Shown: in pieces, positions 1 to 7,023 of the stretch
Position numbering within the stretch: the stretch's first letter is position 1
Layout of the letters: each line of letters opens with the position of its first letter
Source of the DNA: an uncultured Caryophanales bacterium
GTDB taxonomy: Bacteria > Bacillota_I > Bacilli_A > RFN20 > CAG-826
Reading direction: 5' to 3'
Assembly: GCA_946403545.1 (NCBI GenBank)
Contig: CAMJAG010000019.1
Coordinates: forward strand, 1 to 13,531
Length of the DNA stretch: 13,531 bases
Program-made: the position numbers and the translations under genes
Notes under the pieces: generated by a model
Seen by the model: only the letters and a program-made list of their open reading frames with translations
Databases searched by the model: none
What the model was told of the DNA's origin: nothing

Positions 1-585
1 GATACGATTTAACCTTCTTAAGAAACTAAATAGTCCAATTCTATAAGCCATTTCTTCGACTATTGGACCTACAAATCCCATGATCAACAATCCAACTGCA
101 GGATAGCTTTTTAAAAACTCAATTACTTGCTTTTGATTATCGCTTGTTTCACTAGTGAATTGTTTTGTTATTGCATTAAGTAGGAGACCACCTACGAACA
201 ATATAACAACAAAACCTAGAGCAAAAGCGTAACTTCTCCAATCCAAGAAGAACTTCTTTAATTCTTTAAAGTTTAGTAAGACAAGACTTAATCCTAAAAT
301 AAATGCAACTAAATATGCGGAACTGGTAGCAGCTAGGTTTCTTGTGACTTCATTAGCGATGTTTCCAAACACTCCATAAAAAATACTTGCAAACAAAAGC
401 ATGCCACCATAATAGAAACAAAGCACAAAAAGAAGTATTTGAAGTGGTAGTTGTAACCAGAAAATATTTTGAGGTATTCCTAATTTTTCTATATCTACAT
501 TGTGTTCTTTACAATGAGGACATTCACTCATAACTGGATCATAAGTATATCCACATTTTTCACAATTTTTATATTTGAATAACAT
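1..585 (-). CDS. CPBP family membrane protease with N-terminal zinc ribbon (partial, 3' end missing)
   Basis: Reading the minus strand from the ATG at 583-585 gives 195 residues with no stop before the window edge. Residues 8-25 form a CxxC...CxxC zinc ribbon (C8, C11, C22, C25). Hydrophobic segments follow at about 41-66, 88-106 and 118-138, then EEMAYR at 177-182, which matches the EExxxR motif 1 of CPBP (CAAX protease and bacteriocin-processing, Abi-like) intramembrane metalloproteases. The later His motifs would lie outside the window. Family knowledge places such proteins in the membrane as prenyl-protein or peptide proteases, or as immunity factors to self-made bacteriocins; the substrate here cannot be told. 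The start is fixed within narrow limits by an in-frame TAA 9 bases upstream and by the ribbon beginning at residue 8. The SD-like AAAAGGAA lies directly against the ATG, which is unusually close. Confidence 0.85.
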   Translation of the reverse strand, partial: MLFKYKNCEKCGYTYDPVMSECPHCKEHNVDIEKLGIPQNIFWLQLPLQILLFVLCFYYGGMLLFASIFYGVFGNIANEVTRNLAATSSAYLVAFILGLSLVLLNFKELKKFFLDWRSYAFALGFVVILFVGGLLLNAITKQFTSETSDNQKQVIEFLKSYPAVGLLIMGFVGPIVEEMAYRIGLFSFLRRLNRI

Positions 586-627
586 TTCCTTTTAATCCCG
601 CTAAAAAAAATATACACTAAAAATGAC

Positions 628-661
628 AAAAAAAGTAGAGATAACTTTTAGTTATTTCTCT
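628..661 (-). terminator. Hairpin plus T-run on the minus strand (terminator or attenuator candidate)
   Basis: Arms 637-646 (AGAGATAACT) and 650-661 pair as ten base pairs with a two-base bulge and a three-base loop. Read leftwards, the hairpin is followed by AC and then seven T (628-634), the form of an intrinsic terminator. It lies upstream of the leftward CPBP gene rather than behind a gene, so it would either attenuate that gene's leader or stop antisense transcription. On the plus strand no T-run follows, so it is not a rightward terminator. Confidence 0.4.
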
Positions 662-664
662 AGA

Positions 665-691
665 TTGAAGTCGATTATCCATTAGTAAAAT
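665..691 (+). promoter_or_regulatory. Weak candidate promoter for the yigZ-mrp-pepP-glpK run
   Basis: TTGAAG (665-670) and TAAAAT (686-691) resemble sigma-A -35 and -10 boxes, but the spacer is only 15 bases. Transcription would start near 697-698, leaving a leader of fewer than ten bases before the ATG at 706. The rest of the 586-705 gap shows no other convincing promoter. Confidence 0.3.
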
Positions 692-705
692 TCAGAATTA
701 TATTT

Positions 706-1086
706 ATGTCATTTTCAATAGAAAAATCATATACTAGTTTAACGGAGGAGATGAAAAGCAAGTTTCTTGCTTATGCCATCCCTCTTAAGAATCCAGATGA
801 ATTTAAACCAATTCTAATGGATATAAAAAAGCAACATAAGAAAGCTAAACATGTTGTCTATGCCTACAAAGTAGGCAATGCAAGTAAATCTTGTGATGAC
901 CAAGAGCCTAAGGGTACCGCTGGTAGACCAATGCTTGAACTCATCAACAAGAGAAATTTAGACAACATTGCATTAGTGGTAGTCCGCTATTTTGGTGGAG
1001 TAAAACTTGGTGCATCTAAACTTCTTAGAACTTATGTTGCCGCTGCAAATGCAGCACTTAATACAGCAGAATTAATTGAATTATAG
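706..1086 (+). CDS. yigZ: YigZ/IMPACT N-terminal-domain protein, short form lacking the C-terminal domain
   Basis: The 126 residues match the Impact_N (UPF0029) fold: EPKGTAGRPML at about 67-77 and YFGGVKLGASKLLRTY at about 95-110 are the family signatures. Bacterial YigZ and YvyE proteins usually have about 200 residues, with a second domain (DUF1949). Here the frame stops right after the first domain and mrp begins 10 bases later, so no remnant of a second domain remains; this looks like a natural short form rather than a fresh frameshift. Eukaryotic IMPACT acts on GCN1/GCN2 signalling, whereas the bacterial role is unsettled. No SD precedes ATG 706 (the upstream bases are AT-only). An internal ATG at 751 has GGAGGAG with zero spacing and would remove conserved residues, so 706 is preferred. 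Confidence 0.85.
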   Translation: MSFSIEKSYTSLTEEMKSKFLAYAIPLKNPDEFKPILMDIKKQHKKAKHVVYAYKVGNASKSCDDQEPKGTAGRPMLELINKRNLDNIALVVVRYFGGVKLGASKLLRTYVAAANAALNTAELIEL

Positions 1087-1090
1087 GAGG
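1085..1090 (+). promoter_or_regulatory. Shine-Dalgarno site that sets the mrp start
   Basis: AGGAGG lies six bases before ATG 1097 and overlaps the stop codon of yigZ (1084-1086). It makes 1097 the start rather than the in-frame ATG at 1076, which has no SD and lies inside yigZ. Confidence 0.85.
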
Positions 1091-1096
1091 AGACTT

Positions 1097-1900
1097 ATGG
1101 CAAGTTGTGATCACAATTGTGAAACATGTGCTTCCAAAGGAAGCTGTGAGATCATAAAAGCTAAATTAGACGCTAGAAGTAGTGTCAAAAAAGTTGTGGC
1201 AGTTTTATCTGGTAAAGGTGGTGTAGGAAAGAGTTTTGTTACATCAACTTTAGCGGTTTATTTAAATAGATTAGGTAAAAAAGTCGGTGTTTTAGACGCT
1301 GATATTACTGGTCCAAGTATTCCAAAAGCATTTGGAGTTAAAGGAACAGTTTATGGCGAAGATAATATTATCTACCCACTTAAAAGTAAGACAGGCATTG
1401 ATATCATGTCCGCTAACTTACTGATTGAAAATCCAGAAGATCCAATCATCTGGAGAGGTCCAATGCTTGCTAATCTTGTAAAACAATTCTATGAAAATGT
1501 TTTATGGGAAGATTTAGATTATTTATTAATTGATATGCCTCCAGGAACCGGAGATGTTGCTTTAACAGTTTTCCAATCCATCCATATCGATGATTTAATC
1601 ATCGTTACCGCTCCTCAAGATTTGGTTAGCTTAATCGTTGCTAAAGCAATCAAGATGGCAGAAGCAATGAATATTCATGTTTTAGGCGTTATTGAAAACA
1701 TGAGCTATTTAAAATGCCCTAAATGTGATGAAAAGATTCCTTTATTTGGAGAATCTCATTTAGAAGAATACGCAAAGAAACTTAACTTTGATATCTTAGC
1801 TAGACTTCCACTTAATAGTGAAAACACAAAGAAAATGGATGATGGAAAGATAGAAGAAGTTGAAATAGAAGAAATCAAAGATGCTGTTAGTCGTCTTTAG
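1097..1900 (+). CDS. mrp: Mrp/ApbC/Nbp35-type P-loop ATPase, Fe-S cluster carrier
   Basis: This 267-residue cytoplasmic protein belongs to the MRP branch of the SIMIBI NTPases, which bind a [4Fe-4S] cluster at a dimer interface and pass it to apo-enzymes. The deviant Walker A motif GKGGVGKS sits at 39-46, the switch/Walker B region LLIDMPPGTGD at 143-153, and the bridging-cluster CPKC at 207-210. It also has an N-terminal cysteine group, C4, C8, C11 and C17 (Cx3Cx2Cx5C), whose last part matches the Nbp35-type CX2CX5C cluster motif and is absent from the simplest Mrp proteins. Length fits an ApbC/Nbp35 core without the N-terminal MIP18-like domain of longer bacterial Mrp. It lies 10 bases after yigZ and 11 before the peptidase gene, so probably within one mRNA. 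Transfer function is inferred from the family. Confidence 0.93.
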   Translation: MASCDHNCETCASKGSCEIIKAKLDARSSVKKVVAVLSGKGGVGKSFVTSTLAVYLNRLGKKVGVLDADITGPSIPKAFGVKGTVYGEDNIIYPLKSKTGIDIMSANLLIENPEDPIIWRGPMLANLVKQFYENVLWEDLDYLLIDMPPGTGDVALTVFQSIHIDDLIIVTAPQDLVSLIVAKAIKMAEAMNIHVLGVIENMSYLKCPKCDEKIPLFGESHLEEYAKKLNFDILARLPLNSENTKKMDDGKIEEVEIEEIKDAVSRL

Positions 1901-1911
1901 AGGTAATTAGT

Positions 1912-3171
1912 ATGTTAGAACTTGTAAATAGAAGAATGAACCTTCTTGAACAAATGAAAGAAAATAGCGTTGCTATTCTTTTCGCTGGTGTTAGTAAAAT
2001 CGCTAGTGAAGATGAAGGACTTCCATTTGTAGTTAATAGAAATTTCTATTACTTCACAAACATTGAACAAGAAGAGTCAGTTTTAGTTTTAGTTAAAGGT
2101 ATTGCAGAAAAAAGGGCATATCTTTTCATCCAAGAATATAACGAACTTAAAGAAAAATGGACCGGTAAGAGAATTACTAATGAACAAGCTAATAAAACTT
2201 CTTCCATCCAAAACGTTTATTCTTTGAATAACTTTGAAAATATCTTAGGTCTTATCTTAGATAAAGATGGTGGACAATTCGGTAAGATTGAAAACGTCTA
2301 CTTAGATTTATCTAAAGAACTCAAAATTGGTGATGGTCTTTACACAACTGACTACGCTAATAAACTCCAAGAAAAATATCCAAACATCAAAATTGAAAAC
2401 GTTTACCCATTAGTTAGAGATTTAAGAATGATTAAATCTAGCTATGAAATAGAACAAATGGTTAAGGCTATTAACGCTACTAATTCAGGTATTGGAAACC
2501 TCATTAAAAACATCCGTGTTGGTATGAAGGAATACGAATTAGCAGATATGTTTGAATATTATGGCAAAGTAAATGGTAGACATCCACTTGCCTTTAACAC
2601 AATTATCGCTAGTGGTAAAAACGCTACATGTTTACATTATCCAACTCAAACTGACACAATCAAAGAAGGCGATATGGTCTTATTTGACTTAGGCTTTAGA
2701 AACGACGTTTATTGTGCAGATATTTCTAGAACATACCCAGTCAATGGTAGATTTAACGAAATTCAAAAAGCAATTTACAGTGCAGTTTTAAACTGCAATA
2801 AAGCTGTTATTAGATACGCAAAACCTGGATTAACAATTCAAGATTTGCAAGACTACGCAACAGAATTTTTAAAAGCAGAATGTATTAAAAATAAACTCAT
2901 GTCTAAAGATGACGACATTAGAAAATATTATTACCATAATGTCTCCCATCACTTAGGCTTAGATACACATGATACAAGTGTTAGAGAACGTCCTTTACAA
3001 GAAGGTAACGTCATCACAGTTGAACCAGGTTTATATTTTGCAAACTATGGAATCGGTGTGAGAATTGAAGACGATGTTTTAATCCGTAATGGTGGAAACG
3101 AAGTTCTCTCCGCTGGTGTAAGAAAAGAAATCGAAGATATTGAACAAATCTTTAAAACAAGGGGATTCTAA
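1912..3171 (+). CDS. pepP: Xaa-Pro aminopeptidase, M24B metallopeptidase
   Basis: This 419-residue protein has an N-terminal aminopeptidase-P (AMP_N) domain at about 1-160 and a pita-bread catalytic domain at about 175-410. All five expected metal ligands are present: D259, D270, H346 (in SHHLGLDTHD), E371 (in VITVEPG) and E386 (in GVRIEDD). H353 matches the conserved active-site His of the family. It should remove N-terminal residues that precede proline, using two Mn or similar ions, in the cytoplasm, and so help recycle peptides. AGAGG (1899-1903), overlapping the mrp stop, stands eight bases before ATG 1912. The glpK start follows the stop by one base. A dipeptide-specific prolidase (PepQ) is the alternative, but AMP_N plus this length favours aminopeptidase P. 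Confidence 0.92.
   Translation: MLELVNRRMNLLEQMKENSVAILFAGVSKIASEDEGLPFVVNRNFYYFTNIEQEESVLVLVKGIAEKRAYLFIQEYNELKEKWTGKRITNEQANKTSSIQNVYSLNNFENILGLILDKDGGQFGKIENVYLDLSKELKIGDGLYTTDYANKLQEKYPNIKIENVYPLVRDLRMIKSSYEIEQMVKAINATNSGIGNLIKNIRVGMKEYELADMFEYYGKVNGRHPLAFNTIIASGKNATCLHYPTQTDTIKEGDMVLFDLGFRNDVYCADISRTYPVNGRFNEIQKAIYSAVLNCNKAVIRYAKPGLTIQDLQDYATEFLKAECIKNKLMSKDDDIRKYYYHNVSHHLGLDTHDTSVRERPLQEGNVITVEPGLYFANYGIGVRIEDDVLIRNGGNEVLSAGVRKEIEDIEQIFKTRGF
3159..3164 (+). promoter_or_regulatory. Shine-Dalgarno site that sets the glpK start
   Basis: AAGGGG ends eight bases before ATG 3173. It supports that start over the in-frame ATG at 3140, which would overlap the peptidase gene by 32 bases and add 11 residues in front of the conserved YILSIDQGTT. 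Confidence 0.8.
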
Positions 3172-3172
3172 T

Positions 3173-4645
3173 ATGAAATACATCCTTTCTATCGATCAAG
3201 GAACCACTTCAACAAGGGCGATATTATTTAACCACGAAGGAAAAGTAATAGGCATTGCTCAAAAAGAATTAGAATGTTTATTCCCTAGATCAGGTTGGGT
3301 TGAACAAGATGCTTTGTCTATTTGGATAAGTGTTGTTGATGCTATCTCAGAATTAACAATTAAATGTAATGTTACTTTTGATGATATTGACTCCATTGGT
3401 ATTACAAACCAAAGAGAAACTTCAATCATTTGGGATAAAGCTACTGGTATGCCTATTTATAACGCGATTGTTTGGCAATCTAGACAATCTGCAGATATTT
3501 GTGATGCCTTAGTAGATAAGAAAGATTTCATTCATCAAAAAACAGGTTTATTAATAAACCCATATTTCTCCGCTAGTAAGATTAGATGGATCTTAGATAA
3601 AGTTCCAGGCGCTCAACAAAGAGCAGAAAATGGTGAACTTATGTTTGGCACTGTCGATTCTTGGTTAATTTATAAATTAACTAATAGAAAAGTACACGCA
3701 ACAGATGTTTCAAATGCATCTAGAACTTTACTATTTAACATCAACACAATGAAATGGGATGAAGAACTTTGTAAGTTATTCAATATCCCTATGAACATGC
3801 TTCCTAAAGTCAATCCATCGAGTTTTGACTATGGAAAAGCAAGTTATTATCAAGGTGATGTTCATATTATGGGCGTTGCTGGAGACCAACAAGCAGCATT
3901 ATTTGGACAAACATGTTTTGAACAAGGCGAATGCAAAAACACATATGGCACTGGTTGTTTTATGTTAATGAATATTGGAAAGAACATTACTTTAAGTAAA
4001 AATGGTTTATTAACCACAGTTGCTTGGCAAATAGGCGATCAAGTCACATATGCTTTAGAAGGTAGTGTCTTTATCGGTGGCGCTGTTGTCCAATGGCTTA
4101 GAGATGGTCTTCAAATGATTGAAACATCTAAAGATAGTGAAAAAGTTGCTAGAAGTTGTGAATCTTCTCATGGCGTATATGTCGTACCTGCGTTTACAGG
4201 CCTTGGCACACCTTATTGGGATGATGACGCTCGTGGTGCAGTATTTGGATTAACAAGAAACACTACAAAAGCAAGATTTGTGAGAGCATGTTTAGATTCC
4301 ATTGCTTATCAATGCAAAGATGTCTTCACAGTTATGGAACAAGAAACAGGTTTAGATATCAAATGTTTGAGAGTTGATGGTGGAGCTACTGCAAACTCAC
4401 TTTTGATGCAATTCCAAAGCGATATTCTCTTCTCAAAAATCATGCTTCCACAATGCTTAGAGACTACAGCTTTGGGTGTTGCTTATTTAGCTGGTTTAGC
4501 AAGTGGATTCTATAAAAATATCAACGAGATTAAAGCGGTCCATTCTTATCAAGCAGAATACAATCCTTCAATGAGTGAAGAAGAAGTAAATAAGTACTAT
4601 GAAGGATGGAAAAAAGCGGTCAACGCAACGCTTCAATTTAAGTAA
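3173..4645 (+). CDS. glpK: Glycerol kinase
   Basis: This 490-residue FGGY kinase phosphorylates glycerol to sn-glycerol 3-phosphate with ATP, feeding lipid synthesis and glycolysis. Motifs in order: DQGTTSTR at 8-15, NQRET at 79-83, GWVEQD at 41-46, GTVDSWL at 159-165, DVSNASRTLLFNI at 178-190, the catalytic D238 in GDQQAALFGQ, KNTYGTGCFM at 255-264, and the nucleotide-binding DGGATANSLLMQ at 402-413. Length is normal for the family. The stretch before GDQQ (about 214-235) lacks the HFYG segment in which many Firmicute enzymes carry the His phosphorylated by HPr, and it also lacks the GGKGGTR fructose-bisphosphate loop of E. coli, so both known controls may be absent. No glpF or glpD lies beside it; it is the last gene of a mixed housekeeping run, and no U-rich terminator follows. 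Confidence 0.96.
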   Translation: MKYILSIDQGTTSTRAILFNHEGKVIGIAQKELECLFPRSGWVEQDALSIWISVVDAISELTIKCNVTFDDIDSIGITNQRETSIIWDKATGMPIYNAIVWQSRQSADICDALVDKKDFIHQKTGLLINPYFSASKIRWILDKVPGAQQRAENGELMFGTVDSWLIYKLTNRKVHATDVSNASRTLLFNINTMKWDEELCKLFNIPMNMLPKVNPSSFDYGKASYYQGDVHIMGVAGDQQAALFGQTCFEQGECKNTYGTGCFMLMNIGKNITLSKNGLLTTVAWQIGDQVTYALEGSVFIGGAVVQWLRDGLQMIETSKDSEKVARSCESSHGVYVVPAFTGLGTPYWDDDARGAVFGLTRNTTKARFVRACLDSIAYQCKDVFTVMEQETGLDIKCLRVDGGATANSLLMQFQSDILFSKIMLPQCLETTALGVAYLAGLASGFYKNINEIKAVHSYQAEYNPSMSEEEVNKYYEGWKKAVNATLQFK

Positions 4646-4661
4646 ATTTAGCGATATATGA

Positions 4662-4686
4662 CAAATATGAATAGTATTCATATTTG
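4662..4686. repeat. Perfect 25-bp palindrome, probable operator at the addB promoter
   Basis: The left arm CAAATATGAATA (4662-4673) and its exact reverse complement (4675-4686) flank a single central G (4674). The right arm shares its last three bases with the -35 box TTGACA (4684-4689), the position expected for a repressor site. The single-base centre recalls 7-1-7 Fur-family boxes, but the sequence matches neither the LexA nor the PerR consensus I know. As RNA it would fold, yet no T-run follows on either strand, so a terminator role for glpK is unlikely. Confidence 0.65.
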
Positions 4687-4713
4687 ACAAAATACACATT
4701 TCCGATATACAAT
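4684..4713 (+). promoter_or_regulatory. Sigma-A promoter for addB-addA-DUF5677
   Basis: A full-consensus -35 TTGACA (4684-4689) is followed after 18 bases by TACAAT (4708-4713), five of six matches to the -10 consensus. Counting seven bases from the end of the -10 puts the transcription start at G4720, the first base of the in-frame GTG proposed as the addB start. Confidence 0.7.
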
Positions 4714-4719
4714 AATAGT

Positions 4720-7023
4720 GTGAAAACACCGTTATTAATTTGTCCACATAACTTTAAAAATAAGCTTCTTTCTGAACATCGGAAAGATGCTTTTTCACAT
4801 GTAAAAGCGGTGTCAAAAGAAGAGTTATTAAACGACAAATATGGTCATTATTCTAAAAAGGCAATTGCCTATTTAATGGTTAATAAAAATTACACTTATG
4901 AACAAGCAAGAACAGTACTTAAATTTGCTCGTTTTGTAACTGAAGATCTTGAAGATAAAAAGCTTCACGAATTATATGAATTAAGAAATGAACTTAAAGC
5001 ACAAAATCTATTAGTGGATAATCCTTATTACGCTAATCTTTTTGATAATAAAGAAGTTCATGTATATGGATATTCAAAATTTGATCAAGAACTTAAAAAC
5101 TGTATCGAAGGCAAAGGACATTCCTATAATTTGAATGCTCCAATCGAGATGTATAACACAATCGATAAGTTTTTGACTCTCGATGATGAAATCTTTGAAA
5201 TGCTAAATAAAATAGCAAAACTTATCGATGAAGAAATCAAACCTCAAGATATTTATATCTTAACTAATGATGAACTAGTACTTTATTACATTCAAAAGCA
5301 CGCTCGTTCATTTGGATTATTTATTAACTTTTTAGATGGGGAAGACTTATTCTCCACTGGTTTAGTTTCAGATTTCATTAAATGTTACAAAGAAACAAAA
5401 GATATAAATAAAGCAATTGAACTAGTAGAAAATAGTGGATCTCCTATCTCAGATTCTTTAGTTGAACTTATTAAAGAAAATATTTTTGAAGATTTTAGTT
5501 TTGAACAACAACTTGATTATTTGAAAAATATCTTCAAATCACAGGTAGTTATGCCTCCCAAGTATAAAAATGGCATTAATGTAATTAGCAAACCTATTTA
5601 CACGAGTAATGCGCATATATTCGTTCCTAACTTTGTTCAAGGCATTTATCCATCTATTTATAAAGATAACGAATATCTCTCAGATGAACTAATTGAAAAG
5701 ATTCATCTAAATACTTCAATTAGAAGATGTGAAATCTTCGAAGAAGAAATGCTCTCATTCTTTTATAGCGATAACATTTTCTATTATTCATTTTCCAACC
5801 ATTCATTTAAGGATGTATTCTATGAATCTCCTTGGATTGAAAAACTAGGACTAAAAATAGTTCCATATAAACTAAGCAGTGTTATCTATTCTGATGATAT
5901 GGCTACTTATATGTTTGGAAAATCAATGGATTTAAAGTACTTTTATGATGAGGAATCTTTAGAGTATTTATCTCTACTTCCTTATTATAATAAGGATATA
6001 TATAGAAATTTTGATAATAAATATACTGGTGTTGGTAAGTATAATTTCACGTGCAAACTTAAGCATTCATACTCAAGAATAAAACAATATTGCATGTGCC
6101 CATTTAGCTATTATCTTGCAAATGTTTTAGAACTTGATCCAACTGAACAAACGTTTGCTCTTAAGAAAGGTAGACTTGGTCATAAAGTCCTTGAAGAGTC
6201 TTTTAATGATGATTTTGATTTTGAAACAAGTTATCAAAACGCAAAAGCATCTGAAACTTGGGACGCTAAAGAAGAAATGTTTTTAGAAAGATTTAAAGGA
6301 CAACTTAAGTTAGCGGTTGATGCATCGTTAAAACATTTCAATAGTTACATGGAAAAAGAGTGCAAACCTCTTAGAGAACAATATATTGAAGTTAAGATTG
6401 ATGATAATACTATTTTAGATGGATTTATAGATAAATGTATTATCCTTAAGGATAATAATATCATAGTAGTAGATTATAAAACTGGAAGTGAATCTTTTGA
6501 TCCTAAGTATCTAAAAGAAGGCTACTCAATGCAACTTCCAACATATTCTTTCTTGCTCCACAATTCCTTACAATTTTGCCAATACACAATTGCAGGTCTA
6601 TATATTAATTCAATTACAAACTCTGCAATGAAGGCCTCAATCGGAGAGGATGAAATTATTCCATCATATTTAAAACTTAATGGTTTAACCATCGATGATG
6701 TTAGTACAGTCAAATTAATCGATAAGACTTTTGCGGATGGCGATAGTAAATTCATTCAAGGAGTTAATCTAGTTGCTTCTGGTGGATTTTCTAAGAAAGC
6801 AAAGATTGCTTCAAAAGCAGAATTTGATAACTATGAAAGTATAGTTAAAGAAATATACGAAACTAAAAATAAGGAGATTAGAGAAAATAAGTTTGATATT
6901 TCTCCAAGTTACATTAGTGACGATAAAAACGCTTGTAAATACTGTCCTTATAGAGACATTTGCTATGTCTCCGTTAAAGATAGAAGAGTTATAAAACTTG
7001 AAGAGGAAGAGGAGGTAGACTAA
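4720..7023 (+). CDS. addB: AddB/RexB-like nuclease subunit, short and without Walker A
   Basis: Starting at GTG 4720 gives 767 residues. The C-terminal third is a PD-(D/E)XK nuclease: H488 in GRLGH, D567 in ILDGFID, D585 and K587 in VVDYKTG, then Q605. It is framed by the four cysteines of the AddB iron-sulphur staple, C460 (CPFSYYL) and C739, C742 and C748 (ACKYCPYRDIC). The N-terminal half looks helicase-like in layout but has no GxxxxGKT, so it should not hydrolyse ATP, as in RexB; full AddB/RexB proteins run to about 1,100 residues or more. With AddA it would resect double-strand breaks for recombination. An in-frame TTG at 4684 is the -35 box of the promoter and a stop lies at 4672, so GTG 4720 is preferred, giving N-terminus MKTPLLICPHNF. 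No SD precedes either codon. The Glu-rich tail also encodes the SD of addA. Confidence 0.82.
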   Translation: MKTPLLICPHNFKNKLLSEHRKDAFSHVKAVSKEELLNDKYGHYSKKAIAYLMVNKNYTYEQARTVLKFARFVTEDLEDKKLHELYELRNELKAQNLLVDNPYYANLFDNKEVHVYGYSKFDQELKNCIEGKGHSYNLNAPIEMYNTIDKFLTLDDEIFEMLNKIAKLIDEEIKPQDIYILTNDELVLYYIQKHARSFGLFINFLDGEDLFSTGLVSDFIKCYKETKDINKAIELVENSGSPISDSLVELIKENIFEDFSFEQQLDYLKNIFKSQVVMPPKYKNGINVISKPIYTSNAHIFVPNFVQGIYPSIYKDNEYLSDELIEKIHLNTSIRRCEIFEEEMLSFFYSDNIFYYSFSNHSFKDVFYESPWIEKLGLKIVPYKLSSVIYSDDMATYMFGKSMDLKYFYDEESLEYLSLLPYYNKDIYRNFDNKYTGVGKYNFTCKLKHSYSRIKQYCMCPFSYYLANVLELDPTEQTFALKKGRLGHKVLEESFNDDFDFETSYQNAKASETWDAKEEMFLERFKGQLKLAVDASLKHFNSYMEKECKPLREQYIEVKIDDNTILDGFIDKCIILKDNNIIVVDYKTGSESFDPKYLKEGYSMQLPTYSFLLHNSLQFCQYTIAGLYINSITNSAMKASIGEDEIIPSYLKLNGLTIDDVSTVKLIDKTFADGDSKFIQGVNLVASGGFSKKAKIASKAEFDNYESIVKEIYETKNKEIRENKFDISPSYISDDKNACKYCPYRDICYVSVKDRRVIKLEEEEEVD
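7010..7015 (+). promoter_or_regulatory. Shine-Dalgarno site of addA inside addB
   Basis: AGGAGG lies seven bases before ATG 7023 and within the Glu-rich last codons of addB. The addB stop TAA and the addA ATG share base 7023, an arrangement that favours coupled translation. Confidence 0.85.

Noticed and set aside
742..753. Internal yigZ start at ATG 751 preceded by GGAGGAG
   Set aside because: There is no spacing between the SD-like sequence and the ATG, and the bases code for conserved-looking residues of the family N-terminus.
1076..1096. Longer mrp start at ATG 1076
   Set aside because: It overlaps yigZ and has no SD; AGGAGG is well placed for ATG 1097.
3140..3172. Longer glpK start at ATG 3140
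   Set aside because: It lies inside the peptidase gene; AAGGGG fits ATG 3173, directly before the conserved kinase N-terminus.
4684..4686. TTG as the start codon of addB
   Set aside because: It is the first half of the -35 hexamer TTGACA of the promoter that fits best, has no SD and adds twelve residues; GTG 4720 at the predicted transcription start is better supported.
4646..4690. Palindrome after glpK as an intrinsic terminator
   Set aside because: The stem is AT-rich and followed by ACAAAATAC on the plus strand and by no T-run on the minus strand; overlap with the -35 box favours an operator.
4638..4838. 66-codon minus-strand frame across the glpK-addB gap
   Set aside because: It covers the promoter and palindrome, has no SD or recognisable domain, and overlaps both neighbours.
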